NCBI RefSeq assembly: GCF_938010525.1 | Contig: NZ_CALLVK010000021.1 | Location: 62,001-126,000 of the forward strand | DNA: 64,000 nucleotides | Direction of reading: 5' to 3' | Source of the DNA: Abiotrophia sp938010525 | Lineage (GTDB): Bacteria; Bacillota; Bacilli; Lactobacillales; Aerococcaceae | Shown: in pieces, positions 58,833-64,000 of the stretch | Layout: each line of letters opens with the position of its first letter | How positions within the stretch are numbered: the stretch's first letter is position 1 | Notes under the pieces: generated by a model | What the model was told of the DNA's origin: nothing | The model's database searches: none | Seen by the model: only the letters and a program-made list of their open reading frames with translations | Position numbers and translations under genes: made by a program

Positions 58833-60686
58833 ATGCTAAAACAGAAAATTAAGATGCGCTTACTGGCCCTATTATCCCTATGGTTGCTAACAAGCGCTGG
58901 CCATCCGATTGCCTGGGCACAAGACGTTTCAAGTTCAGACATCGAAAGCAGTCAAGTATCCTCAAGAGACGATGGATCAGCCAGTCAAGCTAACGATCAA
59001 GCCGAATCTAAGATAGACCTTGCTGCCTATCAAGCGGCTGATGCTAGTCAACAGGCTGAATGGGTCCGCTCTGGTAAAGTCACAAGTGAAGAATTGGTAA
59101 ATTTTGCTCTAACCACTATCAAGGAAAAAGACCCTGCCCTGCATGCAGTGATTAGTCTAAGAGCTGAAGAGGCCTTGACTGAAGCTAGGCAAATTAAAGA
59201 TCAAGGCCAACCCTTCTTAGGCGTTCCATTATTGGTAAAAGGATTAGGTCACACCATTAAGGGCATGCCCAACTCCAATGGCCTGACCTTCTTAGCCAAC
59301 CAAAAAGCTGGCTCGACAAGTCCCTTCGTTAAGTCCTTGCAAGACTTAGGCTTTATCCTCATTGGCCAGACCAATTATCCTGAAATGGGACTAAAGAACA
59401 TTACAGATTCCAAGCTCTATGGCCCTACTGGCAGCCCCTGGAACCCTGACTATCAGGCAGGCGGTTCCAGCGGTGGCTCTGGTGCAGCTACAGCCGCTGG
59501 CATGACCCCAACTGCGACCGGTAGTGATGCGGGTGGCTCCATACGTATTCCGGCTTCCTGGAATGGACTTATTGGCCTTAAGCCTAGTCGTGGCGTCATA
59601 GTGGGCAATGCCTCCATCGACAAAAATACAGTGGCCCATTTTATGATGACCAAAACCATGGAAGATACCAAGAGCTTGTTTGAAGCGATGAAGAAACCGG
59701 ATGCTTCCTTGGCTCAAGCCTTGACCGAAGCAGAGTTAAAACGACTAGCAATTGGCTATACCAGCTTATCTCCCGTTGGAACGCAAGTCAGCCCCGAGGC
59801 TCAACTGGCAGTTGAGCGAACCGTAGCCTTTTTGCGAGGCAAAGGTTTCCGTTTGGAAGAAGTAAACTGGCCTTTTGATGGTGTCCAATTAATGAAGGAT
59901 TACTATACAATCAATGCTAGCCAAATGGGTGTAGTAGGTTATCTAGCCAAGACCAAGCTCAAACGAGAGCTACGCTATGATGATGTAGACCCTACTAGCT
60001 GGCTACTCTACCAGGCAAGCAAGACCATGACCAAGGAAGAAGTAAATCAGGCCTGGGCTCGCATCCAGCAAGTCCGTCAAACCATGGCTGATTTCCACCA
60101 ACGCTATCCTCTTTTCTTAACACCTACAACGGCCTACACCGCTCCGCGCATTGATCAAGCTCTAGTGTCTGACCAAGACCTTGAACTGATTAAGAATTCG
60201 GAAAATTTGAGCCATGAGGCCAAGATGCAACTGATTTATGATCACTGGCTCCCATCTCTTGCCCTTACGCCCTACACACAATTCGCCAATTTGACAGGTG
60301 AGCCTGCCCTAAGTCTCCCTGCTTTAGTCACCAAATCTGGCCTTCCTTTAGGCATTCAGTTTAATGCTGCCATAGGAAATGACCGTTACCTGCTCCAATT
60401 AGGCGATTTGATGGCGGCAAATCAACAATTTAACCGTCCAGAACTAGAAACAAGCCAGAATGAACCCAGCACTTTGGCAGCAGACACCAGCTCGAACGAA
60501 TTGTTTAGCTCCTCTGAAAACCAACAGCTAATTGGTGGAGCAGAAGGAAGTAAGCAGATTTCAGCTAAACTCCCTGAGACTGGTGATCTATCAAGTATTA
60601 GCTCTCAGGTCCTCTCCATACTCTTCACCTTACTAGGGCTAATTACGCTGTCCCAAACAAAAATAGATGGCTCCAATCCGAATTAG
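58833..60686 (+). CDS. Secreted, LPxTG-anchored amidase-signature enzyme
   Basis: This 617-residue protein has a signal peptide (residues 1-29, cut near AWAQ), a Ser/Gln/Asp-rich linker, and an amidase-signature domain from about 63 to 500. The Ser-cisSer-Lys triad is visible: Lys136 (VPLLVKGLG), cis-Ser in GGSSGG (about 212-213) and the nucleophile Ser236 in GSDAGGSIRIPA. The C-terminus has LPETG (580-584), a hydrophobic stretch and a short tail with only one Lys. It should be exported and covalently fixed to the wall by sortase. AAAGGA lies 10 nt before the ATG. The amide substrate (peptide, host amide or wall component) is unknown. Confidence 0.92.
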   Translation: MLKQKIKMRLLALLSLWLLTSAGHPIAWAQDVSSSDIESSQVSSRDDGSASQANDQAESKIDLAAYQAADASQQAEWVRSGKVTSEELVNFALTTIKEKDPALHAVISLRAEEALTEARQIKDQGQPFLGVPLLVKGLGHTIKGMPNSNGLTFLANQKAGSTSPFVKSLQDLGFILIGQTNYPEMGLKNITDSKLYGPTGSPWNPDYQAGGSSGGSGAATAAGMTPTATGSDAGGSIRIPASWNGLIGLKPSRGVIVGNASIDKNTVAHFMMTKTMEDTKSLFEAMKKPDASLAQALTEAELKRLAIGYTSLSPVGTQVSPEAQLAVERTVAFLRGKGFRLEEVNWPFDGVQLMKDYYTINASQMGVVGYLAKTKLKRELRYDDVDPTSWLLYQASKTMTKEEVNQAWARIQQVRQTMADFHQRYPLFLTPTTAYTAPRIDQALVSDQDLELIKNSENLSHEAKMQLIYDHWLPSLALTPYTQFANLTGEPALSLPALVTKSGLPLGIQFNAAIGNDRYLLQLGDLMAANQQFNRPELETSQNEPSTLAADTSSNELFSSSENQQLIGGAEGSKQISAKLPETGDLSSISSQVLSILFTLLGLITLSQTKIDGSNPN

Positions 60687-60717
60687 CTTCCACACCCCTT
60701 AGAAAATGTAGAAGAGA

Positions 60718-60761
60718 CCCCCATGACTTAACATTCTAAGTCATGGGGGCCTTTTGCTTTT
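60718..60761 (+). terminator. Strong terminator after the amidase gene
   Basis: A perfect 13-bp stem CCCCCATGACTTA/TAAGTCATGGGGG with a 6-nt loop is followed by CCTTTTGCTTTT on the plus strand. Confidence 0.9.
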
Positions 60762-60827
60762 ACTATGTTGATCGTGGTCGTCTCCACCGTATGATTCCAC
60801 ATTCGATAAGTAATTTAAACAAAGTCA

Positions 60828-62924
60828 TTACTTCTCCTCTTCCTCACTCTCTAGCCTTACATTGCCCTTCAGATAGCTACGGCAAAGAATCCCAAAGGTC
60901 GTCATGTTATGCAAGATTGCCAAACTACTTGGTTTAAGCCAATTCAGTACCCCCAAACCGATAAGACCTGAATTAATGGCAATAGTATCCCGCACATTCC
61001 CCTGAATTTCTTGCTTGAGATTGACAGAGACTTGATGCAAGGTTAAAAGCGAAGCTAAATTATTGGATGGCAGCATAATGTCACTAATCTGCTTAGAAAC
61101 CTCCGCCCCTTCGCCCATAACCACGCCCACATCACTGGCAGATAGGGCAGCCGAATCATTGAGGCCATCCCCTATCATCAGGACGCGGTGGCCTTGCGCT
61201 TGCATCCTTTGGACATAATCAAATTTAGTCACTGGCGTCATACTGGTATGAACTTCATCAAAAGGCAAGTCTGCTACTAAGCGATTGGTTCTGGCCGCTG
61301 TATCGCCTGTTAAGAGGACTAAATACTTGCCCAAGCCTTTTAGAGCGTGTAGAACACTATGCGCCTCATGGCGAACTGGAATCGCCACGCAGAACATGGC
61401 AATCAGTTTCTGGCGATAACCTAGGTAGAGTAAATTATAGTGTGTTTCTTTCTGACGAATCAATTGACTCTGATCGGCTTCAATCTCAATCCCTGATTCT
61501 TCCATTAAACCTAAGCTCCCAATCACTACGACGTTACCATCGATTTCAGAACGAATGCCCTTGGAAGCTATGTGGTTGAGCTCGGTATGCATTTCTTCAT
61601 GAATGATGCCTTCTCGAGCCGCCTTATCCACCAAGGCATGAGCGATTGGATGGTAAATATGCTCTTCTAAACAGGCGCCAATCATGATGACATCTTCTGC
61701 ACTATAGCCATGAAAAGGAATGACTTCTTCAATAACTGGACGAGAAGTGGTAATGGTCCCCGTCTTATCAAAGACTAAGGTATCAACTTCATCAAATTGG
61801 TCCAGAACTGTCGAATTCTTCACAACAACTTGCTGATGCATCAATTGCTTGATGGCGGAGAGGTACACCATAGGAGTCGATAATTTAAGCGCACAGGAGT
61901 AATCGACTAACAGGAAGGAAATTGCCTTGGTAAAGGATCCTGTTAGGATATAGGTCAACGCTGCTCCCAAGAAATTATACTTGACGATGCGATCAGCAAT
62001 GGAGGTGTACTTATACTGGTAGGTTCCTTCCTGCTGTGCCGCTTCTTGCATGAGCTTAACTAGCTCTTGTATACGGTAGTTAGCGGTTGGATTTTCTACA
62101 CGAACGTGTAGTTCTCCACTGGTTAAGACCGTGTTAGAGTAGACTTCATCCCCCACAGCCTTGATTACTGGGAAGGATTCACCAGTCAAGGAGCTCTCAT
62201 TGACACTAGCTCGACCATTCAAGACAATCCCATCAAAGAGCAACTCACTGCCTTCATAGAAGACAAGCACATCACCTACTTGGACTTCTTGGCTATCGAT
62301 TTGTAGCAAGTGGTCTCCCTTGAGTAACCATACTTGGCGGCCTTGACCAGCGATGCTGGCTTCAAGATCTTCTAGGGAGCGTTTTTGGGTCCAATAGTTG
62401 AGTGTCTCCCCTAATTCTAGGATAAACATGATGGCGCTAGCCGTATCGGTCTGTTTCATCGCGAGTGACACTAGAATGGCGGAACAGTCCAAAATTTCCA
62501 TGGTTAACTTACCCTGTCGCAGAACACGCCAAGCATCACGGAAGTAGCCTAGAGCTTTCCACAGGGTTCTAGCCAAACGTACAGGCACTGGCATGAACCA
62601 CTTGAAGAGGTAGTGACGCCCCACAGCTGAGGATACTAAGGCATAAGGGCTTGAAGCTGCGTGATGCTGGGGATGACGATAAAGTTCTTCTAATTTATCC
62701 TTCTGAATTAAGTCCCATAATTGAGCTACAACGGCCTGACGACCAGGCATCACATGGATAGCTACCACATAAGGATCTTCATAAAAGTCCAATCTTAGAA
62801 TGTCGGGGAAGTCCGAAGTTAAGCCCTCAAGATAGTATTTTACATCTTCAGTAAAAGGAAAAGTGGCGCGAAGTCGAACCCGGCCACTTGACTGATGCAA
62901 CACTTGAAATTGCACGTTATTCAC
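60828..62924 (-). CDS. Metal-translocating P1B-like ATPase with SCALK motif
   Basis: This 698-residue ATPase has an N-terminal HMA-like domain without a CxxC (HQSSGRVRLRATFPF), the phosphatase loop TGES (247-250), the phosphorylated Asp386 in DKTGTITTSRP, HP in EEHIYHPIAHAL and MIGDGLNDSAAL. The intramembrane site normally CPC reads DYSCALKLSTP (341-351), with a single Cys and a Lys, so it is not a classic copper or zinc pump. The C-terminus has LGVLNWLKPSSLAILHNMTT. It overlaps the small gene upstream by 8 nt. Mn, Fe or Zn export is possible; the metal is not determined. Confidence 0.88.
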   Translation of the reverse strand: MNNVQFQVLHQSSGRVRLRATFPFTEDVKYYLEGLTSDFPDILRLDFYEDPYVVAIHVMPGRQAVVAQLWDLIQKDKLEELYRHPQHHAASSPYALVSSAVGRHYLFKWFMPVPVRLARTLWKALGYFRDAWRVLRQGKLTMEILDCSAILVSLAMKQTDTASAIMFILELGETLNYWTQKRSLEDLEASIAGQGRQVWLLKGDHLLQIDSQEVQVGDVLVFYEGSELLFDGIVLNGRASVNESSLTGESFPVIKAVGDEVYSNTVLTSGELHVRVENPTANYRIQELVKLMQEAAQQEGTYQYKYTSIADRIVKYNFLGAALTYILTGSFTKAISFLLVDYSCALKLSTPMVYLSAIKQLMHQQVVVKNSTVLDQFDEVDTLVFDKTGTITTSRPVIEEVIPFHGYSAEDVIMIGACLEEHIYHPIAHALVDKAAREGIIHEEMHTELNHIASKGIRSEIDGNVVVIGSLGLMEESGIEIEADQSQLIRQKETHYNLLYLGYRQKLIAMFCVAIPVRHEAHSVLHALKGLGKYLVLLTGDTAARTNRLVADLPFDEVHTSMTPVTKFDYVQRMQAQGHRVLMIGDGLNDSAALSASDVGVVMGEGAEVSKQISDIMLPSNNLASLLTLHQVSVNLKQEIQGNVRDTIAINSGLIGLGVLNWLKPSSLAILHNMTTFGILCRSYLKGNVRLESEEEEK

Positions 62925-63198
62925 CCTCTAATGATGCGAGTTGATCTGCTGTTTTCTCTGCTTGATAGAGATCCTTAGCGTCAGCTACTATGTCGTCCGC
63001 ATGTTGCTTGACGGCAGAAACCATGCTGTCGATACCGTCTTTAGCCTTGTAGGTTTTGGCTAAGACAGTCGCATAACCTTTTTTAGCTTCTTTGCTTGTC
63101 AACAATTTGAGTCCAAGCGTCCCAAAAGCGACGCCACTTAGAAAAACACTCGGTACTTTAGAAATGCCTTTTAAGACTTTTAATGCATTTAATGACAT
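62917..63198 (-). CDS. Small membrane protein, PacL/DUF1490-like partner of the ATPase
   Basis: This 93-residue protein has one N-terminal hydrophobic segment (SVFLSGVAFGTLGLKLL), the sequence TSKEAKKGYATVLAKTYKA and a long amphipathic helix (DDIVADAKDLYQAEKTA). It resembles the DUF6110-type proteins of Firmicutes. Its layout also recalls mycobacterial DUF1490/PacL proteins that are encoded before metal P-type ATPases and stabilise them in the membrane. It starts the two-gene unit and overlaps the ATPase gene by 8 nt. No metal-binding His or Cys tail is present, unlike PacL1. Confidence 0.75.
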   Translation of the reverse strand: MSLNALKVLKGISKVPSVFLSGVAFGTLGLKLLTSKEAKKGYATVLAKTYKAKDGIDSMVSAVKQHADDIVADAKDLYQAEKTADQLASLEGE

Positions 63199-63387
63199 AA
63201 AAATAACCCCCTATAATTTTGCTATGGAATTATTATATCACATCTACTCTTAGGTCTGGTTACATTTTGATTACAAGAATAAGGGGGACCTAAATTGCCT
63301 GCTAGCGTCGTAAAAAGCAGACTTAATTTGATTCACTCTACCTATAAAGATTTCCCTGTTTTATTGGGGGCCTCCCCTCAAGACATG

Positions 63388-63421
63388 CAAAAGGCTGGAA
63401 CTTACACATTCCCAGCCTTTT
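63388..63421 (-). terminator. Terminator of the GH32 gene
   Basis: AAAAGGCTGG/CCAGCCTTTT stem with a 13-nt loop just after the GH32 stop on the minus strand. The remaining 63199-63387 stretch holds the promoter region of the ATPase unit; no gene is seen. Confidence 0.7.
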
Positions 63422-63430
63422 CTTATAGTT

Positions 63431-64000
63431 TTATCTGAGACTATAGTTGGTCAAATTCTCAACTTTTACTAGCTGACTTGACACTAAGCCTATGCCTATT
63501 CCAAGCCCCTCAGCATAAAAAGTGAAAGACATGACTTGTTTTTTGTTAACAAAAACCTCAATGGACGAAGTGTCGCGAACAATTTCCAGTTCCAAGCGAT
63601 AAGGGGTATCGCTCCAAATATCAAGCAGACGACTATCTAGATAAGGCTCTTCTTTACCGATAATTTGATGGCCTACCCCATCTCGTTTGACAGTCAAGAG
63701 AGCTTGATCTGCTTGCCAAGTTAAGCTGAGGCCTTCCGGATGATCGGGTTTACCACCATAATGCAGTTGGAAGACAGCACCAGGAACGGCTTCTAAATTC
63801 AATTTTAAGACTTGTTGGGACTTAACCCAATCGGATAGATAGAACTCTTGGCCAGGCTCTAGTTGTCCTTGCCAGGTCTTGTCCTCGCTAAATTGCGCTA
63901 GTACTGAGCTTGGAATTGACTGACACAATCGATTATCCATAACTCGCACCTGTCTTGGCAAGCTCATCGCTCCAGCCCAACCATCACCAAGTTCATGGGA
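63431..64000 (-). CDS. GH32 glycoside hydrolase, C-terminal part (cut by window edge)
   Basis: The frame is open from the right edge to a stop at 63431, giving the last 189 residues. The first visible residues, LGDGWAGAMSLPRQVRV, are the GH32 signature region (GWAGAMSLPRE) at the end of the five-bladed propeller. The C-terminal beta-sandwich follows, with DTSSIEVFVNKKQVMSFTFY. This family includes sucrose-6-phosphate hydrolase, invertase and fructanases. The catalytic residues are outside the window, so the exact substrate is uncertain. The Met at 63967 is internal, not the start. Confidence 0.9.
   Translation of the reverse strand, partial: SHELGDGWAGAMSLPRQVRVMDNRLCQSIPSSVLAQFSEDKTWQGQLEPGQEFYLSDWVKSQQVLKLNLEAVPGAVFQLHYGGKPDHPEGLSLTWQADQALLTVKRDGVGHQIIGKEEPYLDSRLLDIWSDTPYRLELEIVRDTSSIEVFVNKKQVMSFTFYAEGLGIGIGLVSSQLVKVENLTNYSLR

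Noticed and set aside
1..64000. CRISPR arrays, insertion sequences, prophage or integrative elements
   Set aside because: No spaced direct repeats, transposase, integrase or phage genes were seen on either strand.

Overview
The window is chromosomal DNA from a low-to-mid GC Gram-positive coccus of the Lactobacillales. The evidence is Firmicutes-type gene order (polA-mutM-coaE-nrdR-dnaB-dnaI; yqeG-yqeH-yhbY-nadD-yqeK-rsfS-yqeM; folD-xseA-xseB-ispA-tlyA-recN), a T-box in front of pheST, a CtsR box in front of clpP, a pneumococcus-like PotD, an LPxTG surface protein and a sortase fragment. Aerococcaceae, possibly an Abiotrophia-like species, is my guess from protein flavour and base composition; it was not tested. 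No insertion sequence, prophage, CRISPR array or rRNA operon was seen. Nearly all genes lie on the minus strand.

Layout: 1-2 kb holds a sortase N-terminus, a LacI-type regulator and an orphan mannose-family EIIA. 2-11 kb holds replication, repair and murein genes (dnaI, dnaB, nrdR, coaE, mutM, polA, murC). 11-16 kb holds a disordered protein sitting where sftA lies in Bacillus, then ytpR, an M42 peptidase, a DUF4651 protein and an intracellular pullulanase behind a promoter with a palindromic operator. 16.3-26.4 kb is the accessory highlight, described below. 26.4-30.7 kb is potABCD plus gtrA. 30.8-38.7 kb holds tRNA-Lys, clpP, rpmF-yceD, tmcAL, the yqe ribosome-assembly cluster and a YkuJ-like gene. 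38.8-42.6 kb holds a beta-hydroxyacid dehydrogenase, a glycolipid-type glycosyltransferase and a GH29 fucosidase. 42.8-52.3 kb is a long housekeeping run from folD to def. 52.5-58.6 kb holds mgtE, a membrane protein and pheST with its T-box. 58.8-60.7 kb is a secreted, LPxTG-anchored amidase. 60.8-63.2 kb is a metal P-type ATPase with a small PacL-like partner. The window ends inside a GH32 (sucrase/fructanase-type) gene.

The most unusual element is a tightly overlapped seven-gene operon at 16935-25923, transcribed right to left. It encodes a CarS/CdsA-like CDP-alcohol synthase, a dikinase-like protein, a CDP-alcohol phosphatidyltransferase, a phosphatidylserine-decarboxylase-like proenzyme, a UbiA prenyltransferase, a second dikinase-like protein and a GNAT-like protein. 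Both dikinase-like proteins have the ATP-grasp domain and the swivelling phospho-His domain of rifampin phosphotransferase and PEP synthase, but no PEP-binding barrel. Together the genes read as a lipid-making pathway (CDP activation, head-group transfer, decarboxylation, prenyl transfer) with two ATP-dependent phosphotransferases of unknown substrate. A roughly 240-nt leader with a terminator-like hairpin precedes it. I do not recognise this combination as a described system; the chemistry proposed here is inference.
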